Program-made: the position numbers and the translations under genes | The notes under the pieces: generated by a model | The model's database searches: none | The model's input: only the letters and a program-made list of their open reading frames with translations | Told to the model about the DNA's origin: nothing | Part shown: piece by piece, positions 17,977 to 26,456 of the stretch | Position numbering within the stretch: the first letter of the stretch is position 1 | Layout of the letters: the number at the start of each line of letters is the position of its first letter | Assembly (NCBI GenBank): GCA_963732375.1 | Contig: CAVSZE010000008.1 | Location: 10,488-74,487 of the forward strand | From: RPQJ01 sp963732375 | GTDB taxonomy: Bacteria > Pseudomonadota > Gammaproteobacteria > Steroidobacterales > Steroidobacteraceae | Length of the DNA: 64,000 nt | Reading direction: 5' to 3'

Positions 17977-18101
17977 TTGACGAGTGACCGGCAGAGTCCG
18001 GGGTCCCGGCGTCAGCTTGTGCAGGCGCCGGGCTGCACCGCGCGGTAAAGGCATGCGCACCCGCCACTGAATTGCCGCAACTCAGCACATGAGGGAAAGC
18101 C

Positions 18102-18278
18102 ATGAACAAGAAGCAGATCAAGAGCCGAGTGAAGGCCGTCGAAGGACGGATCAAGGAAGTGACCGGCAAGCTTGTCGGCAACAAGGCCATGGAAAAGAAA
18201 GGCGTTGCCGAGAAGAACGCCGCCGATAAGAAGGTCCTGTATGAGGACCTGAAGGAAGACATCAGGAACCTGGCCTGA
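18102..18278 (+). CDS. Second CsbD-like small stress protein
   Basis: 58 residues: MNKKQIKSRVKAVEGRIKEV, then TGKLVGNKAMEKKGVAEKNA and a C-terminal DLKEDIRNLA. It keeps the (K)GRIKEVTGKLVGN core and the length of the 17794 product, and both end in LKEDxxxLA, so the pair arose by duplication. GAGGGAAAG lies ahead of the ATG. Its 3' end overlaps the convergent cation-efflux gene by 17 bases. Role in stress inferred from family only. Confidence 0.82.
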   Translation: MNKKQIKSRVKAVEGRIKEVTGKLVGNKAMEKKGVAEKNAADKKVLYEDLKEDIRNLA

Positions 18279-19203
18279 CGGCCTGGATTCCGCGCGTCGC
18301 TTCGCTGATCGATCGCGCCTCGATATAGATGCGGGTGATCTTCGGGTATCGCGACCTGATGTCCCGCTCGATGCTCGCAACTGCGGCGACGATGTCGTCG
18401 GCCGTTGACTTCCGCTCGAAACCGACGTCGAGCGTCAGCAGTATTTCATCTGGTCCCAGGTACATCGAAAGCGGGGCGGCTGCTGCGCGCACGTGCGGGT
18501 TGCGCAAGGCGATATCCCGGATCGCACTCGCCGTTTCCGGCCGGACACCCTCGCCGATGAGCAGGCCCCTCGATTCGCGAATCAACAGCACGGCCACGCC
18601 CGCCAGCATGACGCCGATCGCGACCGATGCCGCTCCATCGACTATGGGCAGATCGAGGCGATGACTCAGGTAGACGCCGACGGCCGCCACTGCCAGGCCG
18701 GCGAGCGCGGCGGCGTCTTCGGCAAGCACCGTATAGGTCGTGGGGTCCTTGCTGGACTTGAGCGAGCGCCAGAATGGGACGTCGCGGTTCGTCCTGAGAA
18801 ACTGGCGCAGTGCGATCGCGAAGCTCCCGCTTTCGAACACCGCCGCTGCGCCGAGCACGACGTAATTCCAGGTGGGATCCCGCAGCGGAAGTGGATGAAG
18901 CATGTGCAGAACTCCCTCGTAGGCCGAAATTCCGCCGCCTAGTCCGAAAATCAGCACCGCGACCATGAGGCTCCAGAAGTACAGTTCCTTGCCATGCCCG
19001 AAGGGGTGTTCGGGTGTGGCTTGCCGCTGGCTCAGCTTCATTCCTACAAGCAGCAGCACGCCGTTTCCGGTATCGACGACGGAATGAATTCCCTCCGACA
19101 GCATCGCGGAACTGCCGGTGACCGCGGCAGCAATGAACTTCGTCACTGCGATGGCGAGGTTCGCAGCGATCGCACCGTAGACCACGAGTCTTGACTCAGT
19201 CAC
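18262..19203 (-). CDS. Cation diffusion facilitator family transporter
   Basis: 313 residues from a GTG at 19203 (MTESRLVVYGAIAANLAIAV). Six membrane helices and a cytoplasmic C-terminal domain. Helix 2 has AMLSEGIHSVVDTGN with the metal-site HxxxD; helix 5 has LAEDAAALAGLAV, where ED replaces the usual His/Asp pair as in one CDF subgroup. HPFGHGKELYFWSL is the conserved segment after helix 2. It should export Zn2+ or another divalent metal against protons; specificity is not readable. A longer frame to 19425 exists, but the extra residues are not family-like. Confidence 0.88.
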   Translation of the reverse strand: MTESRLVVYGAIAANLAIAVTKFIAAAVTGSSAMLSEGIHSVVDTGNGVLLLVGMKLSQRQATPEHPFGHGKELYFWSLMVAVLIFGLGGGISAYEGVLHMLHPLPLRDPTWNYVVLGAAAVFESGSFAIALRQFLRTNRDVPFWRSLKSSKDPTTYTVLAEDAAALAGLAVAAVGVYLSHRLDLPIVDGAASVAIGVMLAGVAVLLIRESRGLLIGEGVRPETASAIRDIALRNPHVRAAAAPLSMYLGPDEILLTLDVGFERKSTADDIVAAVASIERDIRSRYPKITRIYIEARSISEATRGIQAVRPGS

Positions 19204-19366
19204 CAGGGCACCATAGCGACCCGGCTCGGTGCTGTCTGTATGCCTGAGGACCGTTGCTGCTGGCGGAACGCAAGCCATTGATTGTGGTGTGGTTGCGGTA
19301 GCGCGGCAGCGCGCCGCTCGGTTCCCCACAGGGGTCGAATCGTGCGCAGGCGAGCATAATTCGCCC

Positions 19367-20497
19367 ATGAGCAAGCCACTCGTGTTCCTGGTGCCGGGCT
19401 TCCTCGGATTCACGACCGTCGGCACGATCAGTTACTTCGAGGACGTCGAGCGCTCGCTTGGACTCGCGCTGCGCAAGCGCGGTGTCGAGGCACGCATAGT
19501 ATGTTGCACGACGCAGCCGACGGCTTCGATCCCGCGACGGGCCAGCGCGCTGTGCCGCCAGGTGGTGAGCAACGGCGGCCTCAGTGCCCGCGACCTGCAC
19601 TTCGTCGGCCATTCAACGGGTGGACTCGACGTGCGCATGCTCCTGACGCCTGGCGTGAAGTTCGCAAGCGGTGATTCCGGGGAGCGCATTGCCCGGCGGA
19701 CCCGGTCAGCCACTTCCGTGAGTACGCCGCATCATGGAACGCCTCTCGCCAACCACTTCATTTCGGTCAAGGGCCAGATGCTTTTGCTGATGTTGAGCGC
19801 GCTCGCTACGTCGGGGGAGGGCCGCCGAGCGATTTTCGCCGCAAGCAAGGCCATCGGGGTCGTCGCAAGGCTCGACGACCGGCTGGGTCGAAGTGGAAGC
19901 CTGCTCGATAGAATTGCCGGTGGGCTGTTGCGAGGGATCAGCGTCGACCGGAGAGACCCCCTGTGGAAATACCTGCGCGACATCGAGCAGGACCAGGGTG
20001 CGCTGCTGCAGCTCACACCCGAGGGTATCGAGTTGTTCGACGCGGCCGTTTCCGATCGGGCCGGGATCCGCTATGGCTGTGTGGTAACGGGCGTACCCAG
20101 GCCGCGCGAGGATTTCAAGTTGAGGGAACTCCTCGATCCAGAGTACGTCGCACTGCGCGCGCTTTTCAGGCTGCTGCACGGACTGACGGCCGAGTCGCAT
20201 CCGCGCTACGCGTACCCGAAACCGTCGAAGGCGACGCAGCGGCTGCTCGATCGAGGGCTTCGCTTCAAGGTGACGCCAGGCATCAGCGACGGAATCGTGC
20301 CGACGCTGAGCCAGCTGCATGGCCGGGTGGTGCACGTGGCACGCGCCGATCACCTCGACGTGGTCGGTCATTTCACCCTCGCTGGCGGGAGTGCCGGGGA
20401 CTGGTTGCCCTCGGGCGCTGGATTCACCCGCGAAGCCTTCGACGCAACGTGGGATGCGGTCGCCGCGGCGATTGCCAGCGGCAAAAACGATGCATGA
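19367..20497 (+). CDS. Alpha/beta-hydrolase, lipase-like
   Basis: 376 residues. VFLVPGFLGF gives the oxyanion region, HFVGHSTGGLDVRMLL carries the nucleophile in GHSTGG (about residue 83), and STPHHGTPLA is typical of true lipases. TPGISDGIVPT may provide the acid and HLDVVGHF the histidine. No signal peptide, so the product is probably cytoplasmic, or exported by another route. Length is compatible with triacylglycerol lipase/PGAP1-like esterases. The ATG at 19367 is chosen because LVFLVPGF follows at once; the longer frame from 19229 is antisense to the region upstream of the cation transporter. Confidence 0.83.
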   Translation: MSKPLVFLVPGFLGFTTVGTISYFEDVERSLGLALRKRGVEARIVCCTTQPTASIPRRASALCRQVVSNGGLSARDLHFVGHSTGGLDVRMLLTPGVKFASGDSGERIARRTRSATSVSTPHHGTPLANHFISVKGQMLLLMLSALATSGEGRRAIFAASKAIGVVARLDDRLGRSGSLLDRIAGGLLRGISVDRRDPLWKYLRDIEQDQGALLQLTPEGIELFDAAVSDRAGIRYGCVVTGVPRPREDFKLRELLDPEYVALRALFRLLHGLTAESHPRYAYPKPSKATQRLLDRGLRFKVTPGISDGIVPTLSQLHGRVVHVARADHLDVVGHFTLAGGSAGDWLPSGAGFTREAFDATWDAVAAAIASGKNDA

Positions 20498-20512
20498 TCA
20501 GCGGGCCGGACG

Positions 20513-20779
20513 CTATTGCTTCTCTGCGATGACGCGACCATCTGCGTTTACGAATACACGGTAGTGATTGCCGTCCTCGCAAGACGCGATGTAATCGCTC
20601 TCGCCCTGCTGCTGGACGCTTACGACCTTCCCGCAGGGTAAGCCTTGCAGGGCGATCACTGCCGCCAGGTCCTTCGCCACTGGAACCGTGCTGCTCGCGG
20701 GATCTTCGGCGAGCGACAGGCCAGGACAAATCGCCGTCGACATGGCGATCACCACCAGGCTCGTGTTACGTATTCTCAC
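20513..20779 (-). CDS. Small periplasmic protein (GTG start)
   Basis: 88 residues. Signal peptide from GTG 20779 (MRIRNTSLVVIAMSTAICPG, cleavage near LSLAE). The mature part has two cysteines (LPCGKV and IASCEDG) and ends YRVFVNADGRVIAEKQ, a beta-rich fold that resembles small periplasmic domains with one disulfide. The GTG overlaps the stop of the upstream lipoprotein gene (GTGA), so the two are translationally coupled. An in-frame ATG upstream lies inside the lipoprotein gene and is less likely. Function unknown. Confidence 0.7.
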   Translation of the reverse strand: MRIRNTSLVVIAMSTAICPGLSLAEDPASSTVPVAKDLAAVIALQGLPCGKVVSVQQQGESDYIASCEDGNHYRVFVNADGRVIAEKQ

Positions 20780-21525
20780 GGCAATACTCCTGCCATCAGA
20801 TTGGATTCGTTGAATTTTTTTGGATCCGCCAGGATGCCCCATATTGCCTCGCGCGATGCAACGATGTCGCGGGCAAGCGCTGGATCACTGTCCTGCAGCA
20901 GGGCGAGCACCTTGAGCATCAGCAGGTTGTACGACTGTCGCAGCGCAGCGAGCGCCGGTGTCTGGCTCTTGTGATACGCGCGGAACTGATTCAGCAGGTC
21001 ATCGACCTGGTTCTTGAGCGAAAGCTTGGTAAACACGCCGACCGCCTTGGTTTCGCGGAGTCGTGTTTCGAGCGACTTGAGGTCCAGCGGCGGCGTCGCC
21101 GGCCTGGCCGCGACGGGCGCCTGGGCTGCCTTCGGGGCCGTTGTCGGCGCGGGTGCGGGCGGCCGTGCTGGCGTGGCGACAGCGGAAGGCTGCGACCTGG
21201 CCACGGTGACCGGAGTAACTGCTGCGGAACTGCTCGCGACCTTCGGTGCAGCGGGCGGCGTCGCCGCGGCAGGCGTGGGCGGGCGCACCGGCTGTACCGG
21301 GGTGGGTGCAGTCGGCGCTGCGCGTGACTCCGGTGCCTCGGCGGCCGCGGGCACAGGCGCTGGAACCTGGATCGGCGGCAGCTCAACGACCGGTCTCGAA
21401 ACCTGTGTCGAAACCGGCGCCGTTGCAGGCGGCGTATCTTTCAAACCGGCGCAGCCCACCGCCAGCAGCAGTGACAGGCCGGCCGCTGTATGTGCTTGCC
21501 GACTCACGGCCCAACTCGCATTCAT
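20776..21525 (-). CDS. Pro/Ala-rich lipoprotein with C-terminal helical domain
   Basis: 249 residues. Lipobox LAVGC (Cys25). A long Pro/Ala/Thr-rich linker (about residues 30-145) would span the periplasm. A helical domain of ~100 residues follows, starting PLDLKSLETRLRETKAVGVF and including LRQSYNLLMLKVLALLQDSD. The layout, an anchor, a flexible spacer and a compact domain, resembles peptidoglycan- or protein-tethering lipoproteins, but the end domain is not a recognised OmpA or SPOR domain. It is coupled to the next small periplasmic gene by a GTGA overlap. Function unknown. Confidence 0.75.
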   Translation of the reverse strand: MNASWAVSRQAHTAAGLSLLLAVGCAGLKDTPPATAPVSTQVSRPVVELPPIQVPAPVPAAAEAPESRAAPTAPTPVQPVRPPTPAAATPPAAPKVASSSAAVTPVTVARSQPSAVATPARPPAPAPTTAPKAAQAPVAARPATPPLDLKSLETRLRETKAVGVFTKLSLKNQVDDLLNQFRAYHKSQTPALAALRQSYNLLMLKVLALLQDSDPALARDIVASREAIWGILADPKKFNESNLMAGVLP

Positions 21526-21541
21526 GGATTGTCTCGAGCGC

Positions 21542-22024
21542 CTACTTGGTGGGAATCGACTCCATCATCATCTGGTCCTGCTGAACCATCAGTTCCAGCA
21601 TCATCTGCATCATCATCATGTGCCCCTGCATCATCTCGCGGTGATTCATCATGTCGCCACCGGCCATGGGCCTGCCGGGCGGCATCTGCATGTTGCTTGC
21701 CGGGGCACCGCTCATCGTCATGGGGCCCTTCATGTTGTGCATGAGCGTCATGCTGTCCTGAATGGTCTTCATGTGGTCTCGCATCAGCTCTCGGCGTCCT
21801 TTCGGGTCGGTCGTCGCGCGGAATCTCTCCATCTGCTGCTGTGCGGCGGACATGTTCTCGCGCATCCGGGACACTTGTGCGTCCATCTCCGTGCTCATGG
21901 CAGGCGTGGCCGGAACGGCCGTGTCCTGTGCGGAAACCGGAGCGGCCACGTCCTGCGCATAGGCCGGAGTCACCGACGACACGGTCCAGGCAGTGATTGC
22001 AATGAGCAGAAATGTGGTTTTCAT
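21542..22024 (-). CDS. Methionine-rich periplasmic protein
   Basis: 160 residues. Signal peptide MKTTFLLIAITAWTVSSVTP..., cleavage near AYAQ. The middle is a charged helix (RMRENMSAAQQQMERFRATT); the last third is exceptionally rich in methionine with some histidine: GGDMMNHREMMQGHMMMMQM and DQMMMES. Met/His-rich exported proteins often bind Cu(I) or Ag(I), as in CopK- or CusF-like handling, but no such fold is recognised. It lies 16 bases upstream of the Pro-rich lipoprotein gene on the same strand and is probably co-transcribed with it. Confidence 0.75.
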   Translation of the reverse strand: MKTTFLLIAITAWTVSSVTPAYAQDVAAPVSAQDTAVPATPAMSTEMDAQVSRMRENMSAAQQQMERFRATTDPKGRRELMRDHMKTIQDSMTLMHNMKGPMTMSGAPASNMQMPPGRPMAGGDMMNHREMMQGHMMMMQMMLELMVQQDQMMMESIPTK

Positions 22025-22124
22025 GTTTGGGATTCCTTGTAAAAGCGGCGCACCACGCTTTTGACGTGGTGCGCCTCCGGGCGACGCATTCGGGGGTACG
22101 ATGCGTGGGCCTCAAACCATGGCG

Positions 22125-22454
22125 TCAATCGTCTTTCTTGACGGTGAGCGTGCTGTGGACCGACTTCACTCCTTCGGTCGCGCGCGTGATCGAGATGGCC
22201 TGGTCGATCGCTTCCTGCGTATGGGCAGTGCCGCTCAGCCAGACGACGCCGTTCTTGTCGGTGTCGACGCTGATGTTCCCGAGGCTGTTGATGTGCTTCG
22301 CCGCCAACTGGGCCTTGACCGCCGTCGTGATCGCTGAATCCTTTACAAAGGCTTCGGGATTGGAGCGATCCGTGTCCGAGTCCGCGGCCACTGCCGCGAC
22401 GGGACCAGCCAGCACGCCGGCAAGCAGAATGGAAATGGCAATTGTCGTTTTCAT
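22125..22454 (-). CDS. Periplasmic single BON-domain protein
   Basis: 109 residues. Signal peptide (MKTTIAISILLAGVLAGPVA) and one BON domain: DSAITTAVKAQLAAKHINSL, then ISVDTDKNGVVWLSGTAHTQ and a closing VKSVHSTLTVKK. BON domains bind phospholipid or other envelope components (OsmY, DolP). Length suits a single-domain OsmY-like protein. It is followed on the same strand by the Met-rich gene after 100 bases. Confidence 0.88.
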   Translation of the reverse strand: MKTTIAISILLAGVLAGPVAAVAADSDTDRSNPEAFVKDSAITTAVKAQLAAKHINSLGNISVDTDKNGVVWLSGTAHTQEAIDQAISITRATEGVKSVHSTLTVKKDD

Positions 22455-22603
22455 GATCTTTCCGTACCTGTGTATGAACGGTTCGAATTGTCACGTGGGT
22501 GGCAATCGAAGTCGGTGCGGTATCGAACATTGGCCCCGAATGGCATTGCCGCCTCGAAGCGACACGGGTCGTTGAAGCGCCGCACCTTTTTTATGCGCTC
22601 TGC

Positions 22604-22611
22604 CGTACAGA
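22604..22611 (+). promoter_or_regulatory. CGTACAGA motif upstream of the DUF6600 gene
   Basis: GCCGTACAGAT on the plus strand, 94 bases before the ATG at 22706. One of seven exact intergenic copies. Confidence 0.4.
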
Positions 22612-22705
22612 TCGGGGTACCGCGGCGATGCATAGTCATTTCCCGGCCCATGCGCCGGGCCACGCGGCCTGCGACACAGGGCGCATTCACTGCGGAAGGG
22701 AAGTC

Positions 22706-24811
22706 ATGAATATCGAAGTTCTCCGGCTACGGATCATTGCGGTGGTGGCAAGTGCGGCGGTGATGGCTGTCAGCGCCGCGGCCCTGGCGGATCCGCCGTC
22801 GCGCGTCGCTCGTCTGGGCTACACGACCGGCCCGGTAAGCTTTTCACCAGCGGGCGAGAATGACTGGTTCGATGCGGTGATCAACCGGCCTCTCACCAGC
22901 GGCGACCGGCTCTGGGTGGATGAAGGCGCCCGGGCCGAACTCCAGGTGGGCGGAGCCATGATTCGGATGGACGCCGGTACCGGTGCGTCCATTCTGAACA
23001 TGGACGACCAAATCGCCCAGCTGCAGCTCACGCAGGGCAGGTTGAATGTGCGTGTGCTTCGCCTGGAGCCCAGGCAGGTGTTCGAAGTCGACACGCCCAA
23101 TCTCGCCTTCACGCCGCGACAACCGGGTGAATACCGGATCGATGTGGACCCCGACGGCAGTGCGACGACAATCGTCGTGCGCAGCGGGCAGGGAGAAGCC
23201 TACGGCGAACGTGCGGCCTACGTGATCGACTCACGGCAGTCCTATCGCTTCATGGGTACCGGACTGCGCGCCTACGATTACTTCGATGCGCCGCAGTTTG
23301 ACGACTTCGATCGCTGGTCGCGCAACCGTGACCAAATGTATGAAAACTCGAGTTCCGCGCGTTACGTTTCGCAGGACGTCATCGGCTACCAGGACCTGGA
23401 TGCGAATGGCACCTGGCGGGTCAATGCGACTTTCGGCAACGTCTGGGTCCCGAATCGCGTGGCCGCCGGTTGGGCGCCGTACCGCGATGGACACTGGGCG
23501 TGGATCGACCCCTGGGGTTGGACGTGGATAGATGACGCCCCCTGGGGTTTCGCCGTGTCGCATTATGGCCGCTGGACGAATTTCGGCGGAACCTGGGGCT
23601 GGGTGCCCGGACCGATTCGTGCCCGCACGTACTATGCCCCGGCATTGGTCGTTTTCCTGGGCGGCAGCAACTTCCGGCTCCAGGGTTCCCACGGCAACGT
23701 CGGTGGAATCGCGTGGTTCCCGCTGGGGCCACGCGACGTCTATCGGCCGTCCTACCCGGTGAGCCGGCAGTATTTCCAGGACATAAACCGCAGCAATACG
23801 GTGATCAACAACACCGTCATCAACAACTATTACAATAATACGAACGCGACCAACAATGTGTATGTCAACCGGCAGGTGCCCGGAGCCGTGGTCGCCGTAC
23901 CGAGGACGGCGTTCGAACAATCGCAGCCGGTGGCCAGAGCAATGGTTCGCGTTTCCACGCAGTCGATCGCCAGTGAGCCGGTGGAATTCGCGCCGCGCGT
24001 GGCTCCGACGGAACGGAGTGTGCGTGGTGCGGCTTCCCGGCACGACAAGCCGCCGCCGCCCCGCGTGTTCGAGCGGCCAGTCGTCGCCCGCACCGCACCG
24101 CCGCCGGCGCATGTCGGATTCGCGGCTCAACAGCCGCAACTCCAGGCAAACCCTGGCATGCCGCTCGACGATAGTGCGCGCAGACAACTGAAGCGAAGTG
24201 CTGCCGCGCCCGCGCCGGTAGTCAACGTGATTGCGAAGGCGCCCGAAGCACCACCGTCCGCGCTTCCGCCGCCGCCAGCACAAGCGCCCGAGCAGCGCGG
24301 CAAGTCCGCTCAACAGGGCAAGGCCGCGGCGCAACCGGGAAAGAGCGATCAGCGTGGACAGCCTGTCACTGCGACGCCGCCGACGCCACGGGATACGGCG
24401 CCACCTGTCAAGGCTGCATCACCACCGCAACACTCCACTGGGCCGCAGGTTGCGACGCCACCGGTTCATGCTCCCTCACCACCGCAACGCTCGACCGAGC
24501 CGCAGGTTGTACCGTCGAGGCAAGCCACGGTGCCGCCAGTGCCGCCCGTGCCGCCAGAGCAGCAGCACGGCAAGTCAAGCCAACAGGACAAGGGCGGGCA
24601 GCACGGAAAACCGGTCAACCCGACGCCGGCGGCACCGCAGGTTGCGGCACCAGCTATCGAAGCCACTCCGCCGCCGCAGGGCACCGTCCCGGCATCGGCG
24701 GCACCGCAACCGGCCACGCCCGAGCCGGTGCCCGCCACAGGCAAGAAGAAGGACAAGAAGAAGGCGGTTGACGAACCGACGCCCGAGGAAGACGGCACTC
24801 AGAAACAGTAG
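22706..24811 (+). CDS. Secreted DUF6600/FecR-like protein with Pro-rich tail
   Basis: 701 residues. Signal peptide ending SAAALA. Residues ~35-170 form a FecR-like beta domain (GYTTGPVSFSPAGENDWFDA, LTSGDRLWVDEGARAELQVG). Next come tryptophan-rich blocks of the DUF6600 type (VAAGWAPYRDGHWAWIDPWG, WTWIDDAPWGFAVSHYGRW). An Asn-rich stretch (NNTVINNYYNNTNATNNVYV) follows, then a long Pro/Gln/Lys low-complexity tail with repeated PPQ.ST.PQV and HGKSSQQ units ending KKKDKKKA. Such proteins are exported and probably sit at the cell surface; no biochemical role is known. The ATG at 22706 starts the signal peptide. Confidence 0.82.
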   Translation: MNIEVLRLRIIAVVASAAVMAVSAAALADPPSRVARLGYTTGPVSFSPAGENDWFDAVINRPLTSGDRLWVDEGARAELQVGGAMIRMDAGTGASILNMDDQIAQLQLTQGRLNVRVLRLEPRQVFEVDTPNLAFTPRQPGEYRIDVDPDGSATTIVVRSGQGEAYGERAAYVIDSRQSYRFMGTGLRAYDYFDAPQFDDFDRWSRNRDQMYENSSSARYVSQDVIGYQDLDANGTWRVNATFGNVWVPNRVAAGWAPYRDGHWAWIDPWGWTWIDDAPWGFAVSHYGRWTNFGGTWGWVPGPIRARTYYAPALVVFLGGSNFRLQGSHGNVGGIAWFPLGPRDVYRPSYPVSRQYFQDINRSNTVINNTVINNYYNNTNATNNVYVNRQVPGAVVAVPRTAFEQSQPVARAMVRVSTQSIASEPVEFAPRVAPTERSVRGAASRHDKPPPPRVFERPVVARTAPPPAHVGFAAQQPQLQANPGMPLDDSARRQLKRSAAAPAPVVNVIAKAPEAPPSALPPPPAQAPEQRGKSAQQGKAAAQPGKSDQRGQPVTATPPTPRDTAPPVKAASPPQHSTGPQVATPPVHAPSPPQRSTEPQVVPSRQATVPPVPPVPPEQQHGKSSQQDKGGQHGKPVNPTPAAPQVAAPAIEATPPPQGTVPASAAPQPATPEPVPATGKKKDKKKAVDEPTPEEDGTQKQ

Positions 24812-24929
24812 CATTCCCGCGGGCCGGGGACCTTCAACTGAACAAGGGGCCGGTGCGTGCGCATCGGCCTCCGGCAATGAGAGCGGTGGATATCTGTCAC
24901 GGGCGCTGAATCGAACGCCGAACCTCGGT

Positions 24930-26129
24930 TCAATCTCCGAGCAGTTCGGCCAGCGGTTGCAACTGCTTCACGTGCTGCGATACGACTTTTGCGATGACGA
25001 TGAGAGGGACGCTGAGCAGCATTCCCCAGACACCCCACAGCCAGCCCCAGAACAGCAGCGAAATGAACACGGCTGCCGGGTTCATGCTGGCGATGCGGCC
25101 GGTCATCCAGGTGGTCAGCAGGGTTCCGACGGCTGTCGCGATCGCCAGTGACGCGCCGGCAACAAGCAGCGCCATTGGGACGGACTCGAATTGCATGAAC
25201 GCAGCGAGCCCCGTTGCGACGGCTGTTGCTGCCGGGCCGAGGTACGGGACGACGTGCAGCAGGCCCGCAACCACCGCCCAGGCCCCGGCGTTGTCGAGGC
25301 CGATCCAGCGAAACGCGATCCAGCTGAGCAGGCCGACCAGCAGGTTGGTCGTCAGGAACATGAGCATGAACTTCTGGATCGAGCCGTTGATGTCGTCGAG
25401 TATGTGAACGGCGATCTTCATTCGGGACAGTGACGGACCCACGATTCGAACCAGCTTCCGCCTGAATGTGTCGCCGCCGAGCAGCAGGAAAAAGACCAGG
25501 AAGGCGACCGCCGCCGCCTGTGCCATCGCGCCGACGGCGCCCATCGAGGTCTTCCACAGGAAGTCGTTGAGCTTGAAGCTTGGCTTGTCCACGATGACGT
25601 GGGTGGCCGCCTGATGCGGATCGGCGCCGGCAGCCTGCGACGTCGCTTTCTCCACCTTGGTGGCGGCATCCTGGATCGTTTTCAGGTTGCCGACCCGACT
25701 AAGCTGCATGCGTGACGTCCCCGCCGCGAACTGGGTCGCCGCCTCGGGGGCCTGGTCGATGATGGTCTGTACCTGTCCGCGCAACGAATAGGCGCCAAGG
25801 AACATTCCGCCGATCACGCTCCCCATCACGATGGCGGTGCCTATGCTGCGGGGTATCCGCACCACTTCCAACCAGGCAACCAGCGGCGTCAGCGCGTAGG
25901 AAATGACGATGCCGAGCATCAGTGGCACCAGCAAGCTTTGCGCCCAGGACAGGAACGCGACGCACGCGAGCGTCGCAAGGACCAGCAGCGGCAGGTTTCT
26001 CGCTGCCAGCGGCGGCCGTGATGCAGGAAGCTCGACGAGCGATGCATCGACGGTCGCGGATCCCGAAGGCTCCGCGGCGTGCGTGGAGTCGGCGTCGCCG
26101 CTAGCGGTTGGAATGGCAGCGGTGGTCAC
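24930..26129 (-). CDS. AI-2E family (PerM-like) transporter
   Basis: 399 residues with about eight membrane helices. The signature regions are LLVPLMLGIVISYALTPLVA, LLVGLLSWIAFRWIGLDNAG and VVAGLLHVVPYLGPAATAVA; the family's loop-plus-helix end is AVFISLLFWGWLWGVWGMLL followed by SVPLIVIAKVV. The first ~45 residues are a polar extension. Members include TqsA (AI-2 export) and Na+/H+ exchangers, so the substrate cannot be assigned. It lies 42 bases after the small DUF3309 gene on the same strand. Confidence 0.9.
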   Translation of the reverse strand: MTTAAIPTASGDADSTHAAEPSGSATVDASLVELPASRPPLAARNLPLLVLATLACVAFLSWAQSLLVPLMLGIVISYALTPLVAWLEVVRIPRSIGTAIVMGSVIGGMFLGAYSLRGQVQTIIDQAPEAATQFAAGTSRMQLSRVGNLKTIQDAATKVEKATSQAAGADPHQAATHVIVDKPSFKLNDFLWKTSMGAVGAMAQAAAVAFLVFFLLLGGDTFRRKLVRIVGPSLSRMKIAVHILDDINGSIQKFMLMFLTTNLLVGLLSWIAFRWIGLDNAGAWAVVAGLLHVVPYLGPAATAVATGLAAFMQFESVPMALLVAGASLAIATAVGTLLTTWMTGRIASMNPAAVFISLLFWGWLWGVWGMLLSVPLIVIAKVVSQHVKQLQPLAELLGD

Positions 26130-26171
26130 GGCCCACGACTTGAAGACGGGGTTCTTCGCGCGGGCGGCCTG

Positions 26172-26330
26172 TCACAGTCGTCCAAGCAGGAATAACACGA
26201 GGACGATGACGAGCAATACCCCTACGATTCCGCTCGGGCCGTAACCCCAGTTGCGCGCGTGCGGCCATGCAGGCAGAACGCCCAGGAGCGCGAGGACGAG
26301 AATGATCAACAGAATGGTACCGATACCCAT
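26172..26330 (-). CDS. DUF3309-type small membrane protein
   Basis: 52 residues: MGIGTILLIILVLALLGVLP, then AWPHARNWGYGPSGIVG and VLLVIVLVLFLLGRL. The two helices joined by a WPHxxxWGYGPSG turn are the DUF3309 signature. GGAGAACG precedes the ATG. The function of the family is unknown, although members are often near stress genes. It is likely co-transcribed with the AI-2E-type gene. A CGTACAGA motif lies 90 bases upstream in the reading direction. Confidence 0.85.
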   Translation of the reverse strand: MGIGTILLIILVLALLGVLPAWPHARNWGYGPSGIVGVLLVIVLVLFLLGRL

Positions 26331-26420
26331 GTCGTTCTCCTTCGATGGTCATGACCGCCGTGGTGCCGGCGGCCGCGGTGGCACATTGCCTCTGGACGGT
26401 ACGGGCGCTGCGTGGCGTGG

Positions 26421-26428
26421 TCTGTACG
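26421..26428 (-). promoter_or_regulatory. CGTACAGA motif upstream of the DUF3309 gene
   Basis: GGCGTACAGACC on the minus strand, 90 bases before the ATG at 26330. The ten bases GCGTACAGAC also occur at 37591-37600. Confidence 0.4.
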
Positions 26429-26456
26429 CCAACGCACTGATCAGGATCATGCCGAG

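Noticed and set aside
23231..24334. 367-codon open frame on the minus strand
   Set aside because: Antisense to the DUF6600 gene; composition reflects its Pro-rich repeats.
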